Assembly: GCF_016758255.1 (NCBI RefSeq)
Contig: NZ_QYAD01000002.1
Location: forward strand, 1 to 64,000
Length of the DNA stretch: 64,000 nt
Source: Leucobacter chromiireducens subsp. chromiireducens
Lineage (GTDB): Bacteria > Actinomycetota > Actinomycetes > Actinomycetales > Microbacteriaceae
Direction of reading: 5' to 3'
Shown here: positions 45,128-52,252 of the stretch, one piece after another
How positions within the stretch are numbered: position 1 is the first letter of the stretch
Layout: every line of letters begins with the position of its first letter
Translations under genes and position numbers: made by a program
The notes under the pieces: model-generated
Database searches by the model: none
What the model was told of the DNA's origin: nothing
Seen by the model: the letters and a program-made list of their open reading frames with translations, nothing else

Positions 45128-45146
45128 TCGATACATTGTGTCTCGA
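45128..45146. promoter_or_regulatory. TetR operator copy A (MFS promoter)
   Basis: TCGATACA-TTG-TGTCTCGA is an inverted repeat with 8-base arms and one mismatched pair. It is one of four copies of the consensus TCGAGACA-N3-TGTCTCGA near this locus, and covers the predicted transcription start of the MFS gene. Confidence 0.65.
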
Positions 45147-45194
45147 AATGAACGTAACACATTACGGGTCACTCTGTCCTGATACTGTTGCCCA

Positions 45195-45213
45195 TCGAGG
45201 CATGGTGTCTCGA
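45195..45213. promoter_or_regulatory. TetR operator copy B (RibB-like gene promoter)
   Basis: TCGAGGCA-TGG-TGTCTCGA is the best copy of the palindrome. It lies directly after a TACTGT -10 element (45183-45188) and 18 bases before the RibB-like start codon, a repressing position. Confidence 0.65.
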
Positions 45214-45231
45214 TATTGCGAGAGGAGTGAG

Positions 45232-45888
45232 ATGGGTACGGCGAAGCAAGGGGTGGCCGCGGGTGAGACGAGCGGGGGTGTCGAGCTCTCGCCAATTTCG
45301 GAGGTGCTGGCTCGGTTTGCGGCGGGCGACGTGGTGTTGGTTGCAGATGATGATGCCCGGGAGAACGAGGTGGATGCGATCGTGGCCGCCGAGCTGGCGA
45401 CCCCGGCGACGATCGGGTGGATGGTGCGCTACACCTCCGGGCTGCTCTGCGCGCCAATGGCCGCGGAGCGTGCGGACGCCCTCGGGCTGCCGGCCATGGT
45501 GGAGCGAAATGAGGACCCGCGCGGCACCGCGTATACAGTGACTGTTGATGCGCGGACTGTCGCGACGACCGGCATCTCGGCGAGCGACCGAGCGTGCACC
45601 GTGCGCATGCTCGCCGACCCTGTTGCCGGTCCCGGTGACCTGATCCGCCCGGGGCACATATTGCCACTTCGTGCGCATCCGCTTGGTACTCACGGGCGCG
45701 GTGGCCATACCGAGGCGGCTGTTGATCTTGCTCGCATGGCGGGTCTTGAGTCGGTGGGGGTGCTCGCGGAGTTGGTGGACGACGTGGGGGAGATGCTTCG
45801 TCTGGGCGACGTGCTCGAAAGCTCGGTGTTCGCTGGGATGGCGGTGACAACCGTGGCGGAGATTGCGCGCGCGAGTCAGTCCCGGTAG
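45232..45888 (+). CDS. RibB-like 3,4-dihydroxy-2-butanone-4-phosphate synthase, divergent paralogue
   Basis: The 218-residue protein aligns along the whole length of E. coli RibB, which makes DHBP from ribulose 5-phosphate for riboflavin. Retained features include RENE, TGISASDRACTVR, RPGHILPLRA and RGGHTEAAVDLARMAGL. Two conserved spots differ: RENEGD reads RENEVD and RHGSG reads RYTSG. Activity is plausible but not assured. AGAGGAG fixes the start at 45232. It is encoded away from other riboflavin genes, behind a TetR-type operator, next to an MFS pump and a flavin-dependent SIP protein. This suggests a specialised flavin supply rather than the housekeeping enzyme. Confidence 0.8.
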   Translation: MGTAKQGVAAGETSGGVELSPISEVLARFAAGDVVLVADDDARENEVDAIVAAELATPATIGWMVRYTSGLLCAPMAAERADALGLPAMVERNEDPRGTAYTVTVDARTVATTGISASDRACTVRMLADPVAGPGDLIRPGHILPLRAHPLGTHGRGGHTEAAVDLARMAGLESVGVLAELVDDVGEMLRLGDVLESSVFAGMAVTTVAEIARASQSR

Positions 45889-46577
45889 TCACCAACGCCG
45901 GCGCGCCAGTAGCCCTGCACGTGCAGGCTCGCGAGCTCTCGTTCGCGGAGGGCGCGGCGCGCCTCCCTCGCGGCGCTTGCCTCTGCGGCAAACCACGCTG
46001 CGCTGCCGGGATGGATGTCGAGCATGTGCGTGGCGGCTGCGAGTCGAGTGCCCGGGGCCTCGCCGCTCTCGCGTATGAGCCATACGATCTCCGCGTGCTT
46101 GGGCGCGGCGAGCTCCTGCCGGTCTCGCTCGTCGCCCACCTCGATGACCGCCCGCACTGGGCGCCCGTGGCGAACGTGGTTTTCGCGCTCGAGGATCGCC
46201 GCGAGGGCGGGCAGGGCGGTCTCGTCGGCGAAGAGTGCGAGGGCGTCCGCGTGACGACCGTCGGCGCCCCCGCCGCGCGGTCCAGCGATGCGTGCGGGTG
46301 AGCCCACGCGGCACTCGCTCGCCCAGCGCGGCATCGTGCCGCCCGGGTGGAGGAATACGTCGACGGTGATCTCGTCGCGGAACGGGTCATGGCCGCGCAC
46401 CGTGTACGCGCGGCCATGTTCGCTGCCGTCGGGCTGTGGGGCGAAGAGCTTCACCCACGCCCCCGGGGCATCGTGGACGGTGGGGGTGAGGTCATCGCCG
46501 CTCAGGTGGAGGCGGAGCATGTGCTCGGTGAGGTGCTCGCGTGCGGTCACGACGACGTCGCGGAGAACGGGGCGCAT
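45876..46577 (-). CDS. Siderophore-interacting (SIP-family) flavoreductase
   Basis: The 233-residue SIP-family protein is shorter than the two operon-linked ones. The FAD-binding part includes RLHLSGDDLTP and GRAYTVRGHDP, in place of the usual R-x-Y-[ST] motif. The NAD(P)H part is ALFADETALPALAAILE, ending LHVQGYWRAGVGDYRD. It is not attached to a transporter operon. Its -10 (TACGCT, minus strand 46613-46618) is followed by operator copy C, so it is probably TetR-controlled. Its last 13 bases overlap the convergent RibB-like gene. Confidence 0.82.
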   Translation of the reverse strand: MRPVLRDVVVTAREHLTEHMLRLHLSGDDLTPTVHDAPGAWVKLFAPQPDGSEHGRAYTVRGHDPFRDEITVDVFLHPGGTMPRWASECRVGSPARIAGPRGGGADGRHADALALFADETALPALAAILERENHVRHGRPVRAVIEVGDERDRQELAAPKHAEIVWLIRESGEAPGTRLAAATHMLDIHPGSAAWFAAEASAAREARRALRERELASLHVQGYWRAGVGDYRD

Positions 46578-46592
46578 GGTGGTCCAATCTTT

Positions 46593-46611
46593 TCGGGTCA
46601 CTGTGTCTCGT
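46593..46611. promoter_or_regulatory. TetR operator copy C (SIP promoter)
   Basis: TCGGGTCA-CTG-TGTCTCGT matches 13 of the 16 arm positions of the consensus seen at copies A and B. It covers the expected transcription start of the minus-strand SIP gene. Confidence 0.55.
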
Positions 46612-46630
46612 AAGCGTATCCGCGACAGTT

Positions 46631-46649
46631 CCGATGCAGCAAGTCTCGA
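46631..46649. promoter_or_regulatory. TetR operator copy D (autoregulation)
   Basis: CCGATGCA-GCA-AGTCTCGA matches 12 of 16 arm positions. It sits just upstream of TACGCT (46656-46661), the -10 of the tetR-type gene, whose ATG follows six bases later. This placement suggests autorepression. Confidence 0.5.
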
Positions 46650-46667
46650 AAGTGGTACGCTCGGGCC

Positions 46668-47246
46668 ATGGCAGACCACCCGCGCCCACTGGGGCGACCA
46701 CGCAGCGAAGATGCTCGGCTCGCCGTCCTTCGTGCCGTTGACGACATGCTTGTTGCGGACGGCTATGCCGCGATGACCATGAAGGGCATTGCCGAGCGCG
46801 CCGGTGTGGGGCGCCAAACGGTGTACCGCTGGTGGTCCTCGAAGGCTGAAATTCTGCTCGAGGCGAGTGCCGCAGACGCGGCCCGAGAGCTCACGGTTGA
46901 ACCCGGGGTCGATGCCGAGACTGAAGTGGCGGCGTTTCTGCGGGCGCTCGCGGCGTTCCTCACGGTGTCGGATGCGGGGCTTGCGTACCGTGCCCTGCTG
47001 GGAGAAGCGCAGCATGATCAGAAGGTGGCCGAACTGCTCCGCGGCACGGATGTGCTAGGTGATGCGGCCCGTGCAGTGATCCAGCGGGTGCAAGCGGAGG
47101 GGGCGATCCCTATCGAATCTGACCCGGGGGCGCTCGCCGCCGGCCTGGTGGGTCCGCTGGTGTTCCGCATCCTTACCGAGGGGTGGCGTGCCGACGATGC
47201 TGAGCTGCTGCGTATGGCGCAGCGCTTTCTGCGTGGCCTCCGGTAG
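46668..47246 (+). CDS. TetR/AcrR-family repressor
   Basis: The 192-residue protein has an N-terminal TetR HTH (MTMKGIAERAGVGRQTVYRW, then SSKAEILLE) and a helical ligand-binding domain ending ELLRMAQRFLRGLR. Its ATG is placed six bases after TACGCT without a ribosome-binding site, implying a leaderless mRNA. Four copies of one palindrome sit at its own promoter, the SIP promoter and the MFS/RibB divergent promoters. This makes it the likely repressor of a four-gene regulon, with the inducer perhaps also being the MFS substrate. Confidence 0.88.
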   Translation: MADHPRPLGRPRSEDARLAVLRAVDDMLVADGYAAMTMKGIAERAGVGRQTVYRWWSSKAEILLEASAADAARELTVEPGVDAETEVAAFLRALAAFLTVSDAGLAYRALLGEAQHDQKVAELLRGTDVLGDAARAVIQRVQAEGAIPIESDPGALAAGLVGPLVFRILTEGWRADDAELLRMAQRFLRGLR

Positions 47247-47275
47247 TTTTTGAATGGCCCGCCCTGAGGTGCGGG

Positions 47276-47304
47276 CAGCGCTCAGGTGTCACAGCTGAGC
47301 GCTG
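47276..47304. promoter_or_regulatory. Inverted repeat in the AraC gene promoter
   Basis: CAGCGCTCAG-N9-CTGAGCGCTG is a perfect 10-bp inverted repeat ending two bases before TACGAT (47306-47311), a likely -10 for the AraC-type gene at 47321. It could be an operator or, less likely, a terminator for the upstream tetR-type gene. A separate GCCCGC/GCGGGC hairpin at 47257-47276 is a better terminator candidate. Confidence 0.45.
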
Positions 47305-47320
47305 ATACGATCAACATCTG

Positions 47321-48166
47321 ATGAATGCGTATCGCCAGCCCGATTGGGCACTCAGCGGGGCGCACCCGCCGGCGATCAGCGATCCGTATCTCATGGGCAC
47401 CGGCGTGGTGCGCGGGAGTGATGTGGACCCCGAGCGCCCCATCTCGCCACCGCACACGCACCCCGAGGCGATGCTCGCCTGGTGCTACCGGGGCACGGTG
47501 TGGGTGTACCTCGAGGGCGCGATGTGGCAGCTTGGCCCGGGCCAGGGGATTTGGATCCCGCCGCACACACCGCACACCGCCCGGCACGAGCGCGACGCCA
47601 CCGGGTGCTACACGTACGTGCCGGACAATGCGCTTGGCGAGCCGATCACCGAAGTGAGTCGGGTTGCCGTGCCGCGCGCGGTGCAGGAGATGCTGCTGCA
47701 CCTTGCGTCGAACGACATGGATCCCGATCTGCGTATCCGCATTCAGCAGGCGCTTATCGACATGCTTCAGCTCCCTGCCGAGCACGTGGCAGAGGAGGTG
47801 GGGGAGGTACCCGTCCCCGCCGACGAGCGGGTGCGCGGCCTCGTTGAGGCGGTGCTTGCCGAGCCCGGGGATCGGCGTACCGCGCGCGAGCTGTTCGCGC
47901 AGCACGGGCTCCACGAGCGCACTGTGCTTCGCGTGTTCACGAGTGATATTGGCATGAGCTTTGGGCAGTGGCGCACGGGTGTGCGCATGACGGCGGCAGC
48001 GCGGCGCATCGTCGCGGGCGACCCGGTGGGGCTCGCGGGGCAGCAGTGTGGCTACGACTCGACGAGCGCGTTCTCCGCAGCGTTTAAGGGGCGCTTTGGG
48101 GTGACTCCGCGCCAATACGTTGCGCGGGCGCGCGCCGACTCTGCGCAACGGAACTACTGGCGGTAG
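47321..48166 (+). CDS. AraC-family transcriptional regulator
   Basis: The 281-residue regulator has an N-terminal cupin-like sensor domain (PPHTHPEAMLAWCYRGTVWV, then GQGIWIPPHTPHTARH). The C-terminal double HTH includes ARELFAQHGLHERTVLRVFT, IGMSFGQWRTGVRMTAAARR and CGYDSTSAFSAAFKGRFGVT. It lies 171 bases upstream of the second siderophore operon in the same direction. AraC regulators often activate siderophore uptake when they sense the ligand. That role is inferred here from position alone. Confidence 0.87.
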   Translation: MNAYRQPDWALSGAHPPAISDPYLMGTGVVRGSDVDPERPISPPHTHPEAMLAWCYRGTVWVYLEGAMWQLGPGQGIWIPPHTPHTARHERDATGCYTYVPDNALGEPITEVSRVAVPRAVQEMLLHLASNDMDPDLRIRIQQALIDMLQLPAEHVAEEVGEVPVPADERVRGLVEAVLAEPGDRRTARELFAQHGLHERTVLRVFTSDIGMSFGQWRTGVRMTAAARRIVAGDPVGLAGQQCGYDSTSAFSAAFKGRFGVTPRQYVARARADSAQRNYWR

Positions 48167-48247
48167 TGAGCGGGGCTGTCGGTTTCGGGATAGAAGTCGT
48201 CCGCTCGGCAACACACGGGACTTCGCGGCACCCGTAGCCTTGAGGAG

Positions 48248-48266
48248 TTAGGTGAGCCTTCCCTAC
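48248..48266 (+). promoter_or_regulatory. DtxR/IdeR-like iron box upstream of siderophore operon 2
   Basis: TTAGGTGAGCCTTCCCTAC matches 14 of 19 positions of the DtxR consensus, a better match than the box of operon 1. It lies 71 bases before the substrate-binding protein ATG, a position where an iron-loaded repressor would block transcription. Confidence 0.68.
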
Positions 48267-48337
48267 GTCTGATGTCACGCCGCGACGCACGCCGCAGGGC
48301 GTGGCATCCACTCATTCGCTTTGCCACAAGGAGAACC

Positions 48338-49405
48338 ATGCCGCACGCGTTTGCGCGCCCCCAGATCCGCCGCGCCTCGGGCCTCACCGCGCTGCTCGCC
48401 GCAGCCGCGCTCGCTCTCACGGGGTGCTCGCCGAGCACCTCGGGTGCAGCCGAGAGCGCACCGGCCGCCTCCGGCGACGCCGTGGTGATCGAACACGCGC
48501 ACGGCAGCACCACGATCCCGGCGAAGCCGAAGCGAATCGTGGCGCTCGGCTGGATGAGCCCCGACATCGTTGCGGCGCTCGGCACGAACCCCGTGGGCAT
48601 CGAAGAGGTATGGGGCGCCGACGAAGACGGCTTCCAGCCCTGGTTCGAGGACTACGTCATGGAGGAGTACGGGGAGACGCCCGAGATCATCCCCTTTACC
48701 GAAGAGGGGCCCAACTTTGAGGCGATCAAGGCCCTCGATCCCGATCTGATTGTCAGCCTCTACTCCGGAATCACCGATGTGGAGTACGAACGACTCAGCG
48801 GCATCGCGCCCACGCTTCCCTACATCACCCGGGCCTGGGATCCGAGCACCTGGCAGGACATGACCCGCACACTCGGCACCGCGATGTCTGAGGAGGATCG
48901 CGCCGAGGAGCTCATCGCCGACACCGAGGAGCTCGTCACCTCGCTCGCCGGAGAGCACCCCGAGTTCGAGGACAAGACCTTTGTGTGGGGCCTGACCCTC
49001 AACGAGGGCGGCACCGATCTTGGTGTGTACCTCAACTACGATCCGCGGGTGCGCATCACCGAGGAGCTCGGCTTCACCTCCACCTCCGCAATGGACACGT
49101 TCCTGGGCACCGCCGAGGGCGACAACTGGTACACGGGCGTGAGTCTCGAGCAGCTCGGTGACGTCGAGGCCGATCTGTTTGGTGCGTGGGGTGGCAGCGT
49201 AGCCGAGGGCGAGTACACCGTCGCCAACAAGGTCGTCTCGCAGTGGAACCCCATCGCCAAGAAGTCGTACGTGATCTACACCGACCAGGCCGACGCCTCC
49301 GCGATCAGCGCCCCCACGGTGCTCTCGCTGCAGTACATCCTGCCGCAGTACGTCGAGGATCTCGCGAACGCGCTGCAGGGCAAGCCCACCATCAACGGGA
49401 AGTGA
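48338..49405 (+). CDS. Iron-siderophore ABC transporter substrate-binding lipoprotein
   Basis: This is a 355-residue lipoprotein (signal with lipobox LTGC) of the FecB/FhuD fold, containing EHAHGSTTIPAKPKRIVALG and DPDLIVSLYSGITDVEYERL. It is only moderately similar in text to the binding protein of operon 1, so a different ferric chelate is likely. AAGGAG lies before the ATG. It ends in a GTGA overlap with the first permease gene. Confidence 0.9.
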   Translation: MPHAFARPQIRRASGLTALLAAAALALTGCSPSTSGAAESAPAASGDAVVIEHAHGSTTIPAKPKRIVALGWMSPDIVAALGTNPVGIEEVWGADEDGFQPWFEDYVMEEYGETPEIIPFTEEGPNFEAIKALDPDLIVSLYSGITDVEYERLSGIAPTLPYITRAWDPSTWQDMTRTLGTAMSEEDRAEELIADTEELVTSLAGEHPEFEDKTFVWGLTLNEGGTDLGVYLNYDPRVRITEELGFTSTSAMDTFLGTAEGDNWYTGVSLEQLGDVEADLFGAWGGSVAEGEYTVANKVVSQWNPIAKKSYVIYTDQADASAISAPTVLSLQYILPQYVEDLANALQGKPTINGK

Positions 49406-50397
49406 TCGCTCGAACAACGGGGCTCATCATCGCGGCGGTCATTCTGGCCGCCGCGGTGATCGCCTCGCTGGCGGTGGGGGCCAAAGCGATCGAGCCGGCA
49501 ACGGTGATCGACGCGCTCACCGCCTTCGATGAGGAGGATCCGCTCCACCTCACGGTGATGGAGCTGCGGTTCCCACGCACGGTGTTCGCCGTGCTCGTGG
49601 GGGCCGCGCTCGCGGTGTGCGGCGCGCTCATCCAGGCGTTCACGCGCAACCCGCTCGCCGACCCCGGCATCTTGGGAGTGAACGCCGGTGCCTCGCTCGC
49701 CGTGACCTTCGCGGTTGGGGTGCTGGGGCTCACCGCGCCCGGCGCCTACGTGCCCTTCGCGCTGTTTGGGGCGCTCGCGCTCACCCTGCTCGTCACGCTG
49801 CTCGGCTCGCTCGGACCCTCCGGCGGCAGCCCGGGCAAGCTCACGCTCGCGGGTGTGGCGCTCGGGGCCGCGTGCACCGGGCTCACCACCGCGATCGTGC
49901 TGCAGAACCACAGCACGCTGCAGGTGATGCGATTCTGGGGCGTGGGAGCGGTGGGTGGTCGTACCCTCGACCAGGTTGTCTGGGCGGGCCCGCTCATCCT
50001 CGTGGGGCTGCTGCTCGGTTTCGCCTGCGCGCGCTCGCTGAACGCGCTCGCGCTCGGCGATGAGCTCGCCGGAGCCCTCGGCACACGCATCGCGGTGACG
50101 CGCGTGCTGGTCGTGCTCGCGGTGACGCTTCTCGCGGGAACCAGCGTTGCTGCCGCGGGCCCCATCGGGTTCGTGGGCATCATGGTGCCGCACGCGGTGC
50201 GCTGGTTCACCGGACCCGATCAGCGCTGGGTGCTCGCGTACTCCGTGATCGTCGGTCCCATCTTCCTGCTGCTCGCCGACATCCTCGGTCGCGTCGCGCT
50301 GCCGAACGGTGAGCTGCGAGTGGGCATCGTAACGGGCGTCATCGGCGCACCCGTGCTGATCGCGCTCGTGCGCCGCAGGCGGGTGATCTCGCTGTGA
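49402..50397 (+). CDS. FecCD-family siderophore permease subunit 1
   Basis: The 331-residue BtuC/FecCD permease contains GALIQAFTRNPLADPGILGV and GPIGFVGIMVPHAVRWFTG, the ATPase-contact loop. It begins at a GTG embedded in the binding-protein stop region and ends in a GTGA overlap with subunit 2. Confidence 0.9.
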   Translation: MIARTTGLIIAAVILAAAVIASLAVGAKAIEPATVIDALTAFDEEDPLHLTVMELRFPRTVFAVLVGAALAVCGALIQAFTRNPLADPGILGVNAGASLAVTFAVGVLGLTAPGAYVPFALFGALALTLLVTLLGSLGPSGGSPGKLTLAGVALGAACTGLTTAIVLQNHSTLQVMRFWGVGAVGGRTLDQVVWAGPLILVGLLLGFACARSLNALALGDELAGALGTRIAVTRVLVVLAVTLLAGTSVAAAGPIGFVGIMVPHAVRWFTGPDQRWVLAYSVIVGPIFLLLADILGRVALPNGELRVGIVTGVIGAPVLIALVRRRRVISL

Positions 50398-51452
50398 CCC
50401 TGCTGCACTCGGAGATCGACAGCGGGCGACGCGAGATTTGGATCGATGCACCACGTGCGTCCGGGCGCGTGCCGGTGCGCACGCTGTGGGTCAGCGTGGC
50501 GCTCCTGGCCGTCGTGCTCGTCGCGGGGCTCGCCTCCATGACGATCGGCTCGTACTCGCTCGACTTCGCCACGGTGCTCCGCGCGCTCGTCGACCCCGCG
50601 GCCGACCCGGACGCGCGCCAGGTGGTGTTCGAGTGGCGGCTGCCACGACTCCTCTTCGCGATCCTCTGCGGCGCCGCGCTCGCGCTGTCCGGCGGGATCT
50701 TCCAGTCGCTCACCCGCAACCCGCTCGGCTCGCCCGACATCATCGGTTTCGGCGTGGGCGCGCAGTTCGGCGTGACGATCACGCTCCTCGTGCTGGGCCT
50801 CAACACCTACATGACCAAGGCTGCGGGTGCGCTCGTGGGCGGCCTTCTCACCGCGCTGCTCGTCTACGCGCTCGCGGCCAAGCGCACCACCAGCTCGTTC
50901 CGGCTCATCATCGTTGGCATCGGCGTCTCGGCAGGCCTCGGGTCGCTGAGCTCATGGATCCTCATCTCTGTGAGTGTCGAACAGGCCATGATGGTGGCGA
51001 CCTGGGGCGCGGGATCACTCGCGTCGCTCGGCTTCGACCAGCTGTTGCCCGCCGCGCTCGTGTTCGTAGTGGTGGTGTGCGCGTCGCTGCCGCTCGCGCG
51101 CACGCTGCCCCTGCTCGAGCTCGGTGATGACTCCGCCTCGGCGCTCGGCATCCGCCCCGGCCGGCTGCGCTTCTGGGCGATGTGCGCGGGCGTTGCGCTC
51201 ATGGCACTCGTCACCGCCGCGGCCGGGCCAATTTCGTTCATTGCGCTCGCCGCACCGCAAATCTGCCAGCGCCTGCTGCGAGCAAACAGCCCCATGGGCA
51301 CCGTGCCGCTCATGCTCACGGGCGTCGTGCTCGTCGTCGTATCCGACGCGATCGCGCAGCTTATGCAGGTTCCCGTCGGCGTTGTCACGGTGTCGCTGGG
51401 CGGCCTCTACCTCGCGTGGCTGCTCGCCGTGCAGTACCGATCTTCACGTTGA
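50394..51452 (+). CDS. FecCD-family siderophore permease subunit 2
   Basis: This is the 352-residue second permease, with GGIFQSLTRNPLGSPDIIGF and GPISFIALAAPQICQRLLRA. It starts at GTG overlapping the previous stop. It should form the heterodimeric channel with subunit 1 and dock the ATPase encoded 11 bases downstream. Confidence 0.9.
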   Translation: MTLLHSEIDSGRREIWIDAPRASGRVPVRTLWVSVALLAVVLVAGLASMTIGSYSLDFATVLRALVDPAADPDARQVVFEWRLPRLLFAILCGAALALSGGIFQSLTRNPLGSPDIIGFGVGAQFGVTITLLVLGLNTYMTKAAGALVGGLLTALLVYALAAKRTTSSFRLIIVGIGVSAGLGSLSSWILISVSVEQAMMVATWGAGSLASLGFDQLLPAALVFVVVVCASLPLARTLPLLELGDDSASALGIRPGRLRFWAMCAGVALMALVTAAAGPISFIALAAPQICQRLLRANSPMGTVPLMLTGVVLVVVSDAIAQLMQVPVGVVTVSLGGLYLAWLLAVQYRSSR

Positions 51453-51463
51453 AAGGACTTTCC

Positions 51464-52252
51464 ATGACCGCCGCACTGCGCGCAGAAGAGATCACGCTCG
51501 GCTACGGGGACACCCCGATTGTTCGGGATCTCACCCTGGGCATCCCCGACCGCTCGTTCACCGTGATCATCGGCCCGAACGCGTGCGGCAAGTCGACCCT
51601 GCTGCGCGGCTTCTCCCGACTGCTGCGACCCAGCACGGGATCGGTGATGCTCGACGGTGCTGAGCTGCACTCGCGGCCGCCGAAGGAGGTGGCACGCAAG
51701 CTGGGCCTGCTGCCCCAGTCGGCCATTGCCCCCGACGGGATCACCGTCGCCGACCTCGTGGGCCGCGGCCGCTTCCCGCATCAGAGTGCCCTGCGCACCT
51801 GGAGTCGCGCCGACGAGGAGGCGGTGGCCGAAGCGCTCGCCGCCACCGCCACGACCGAGCTCTCGCACCGCCTCGTTGACGAGCTCTCGGGTGGGCAGCG
51901 GCAGCGTGTCTGGGTGGCGATGGCGCTCGCGCAGCAGACGGGCCACCTGCTGCTTGATGAGCCCACCACGTACCTCGATATCGCGCACCAGATCGAACTT
52001 CTTGAGCTGTTCGCTGAGCTGCACCGTGGTGGCACCACGGTGGTGGCAGTGCTGCACGACTTGAACCACGCCGCGCGCTACGCCACCCACCTCGTGGCGA
52101 TGCGTGATGGTGCGATTGTGGCGCAGGGCCCGCCCCGCGAGGTCATCACCGCGGAGCTTGTCGAGCGCGTGTACGAGCTGCCCTGCCGAGTGATTGAAGA
52201 CCCGGTGTCGGGAGCTCCGCTCGTGCTGCCGCTCGGCCGGAGCGGGAAGTGA
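51464..52252 (+). CDS. Iron-siderophore ABC transporter ATPase
   Basis: The 262-residue FepC-type ATPase has Walker A GPNACGKST, Q-loop LLPQ, signature ELSGGQRQRVWVAMAL, Walker B HLLLDEPTTYLD and H-loop VAVLHDLNH, all intact. GAAAGGA precedes the ATG, and the 3' end overlaps the next gene by GTGA. It is the importer ATPase for the two FecCD subunits. Confidence 0.93.
   Translation: MTAALRAEEITLGYGDTPIVRDLTLGIPDRSFTVIIGPNACGKSTLLRGFSRLLRPSTGSVMLDGAELHSRPPKEVARKLGLLPQSAIAPDGITVADLVGRGRFPHQSALRTWSRADEEAVAEALAATATTELSHRLVDELSGGQRQRVWVAMALAQQTGHLLLDEPTTYLDIAHQIELLELFAELHRGGTTVVAVLHDLNHAARYATHLVAMRDGAIVAQGPPREVITAELVERVYELPCRVIEDPVSGAPLVLPLGRSGK

Noticed and set aside
43009..45162. 717-codon minus-strand frame across the kinase, regulator and MFS genes
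   Set aside because: Low-complexity Arg-rich translation that crosses three well-supported genes; no recognisable motif.
45114..45231. FMN riboswitch ahead of the RibB-like gene
   Set aside because: The predicted transcript leader is about 37 bases and contains the TetR operator; no conserved RFN element is visible.
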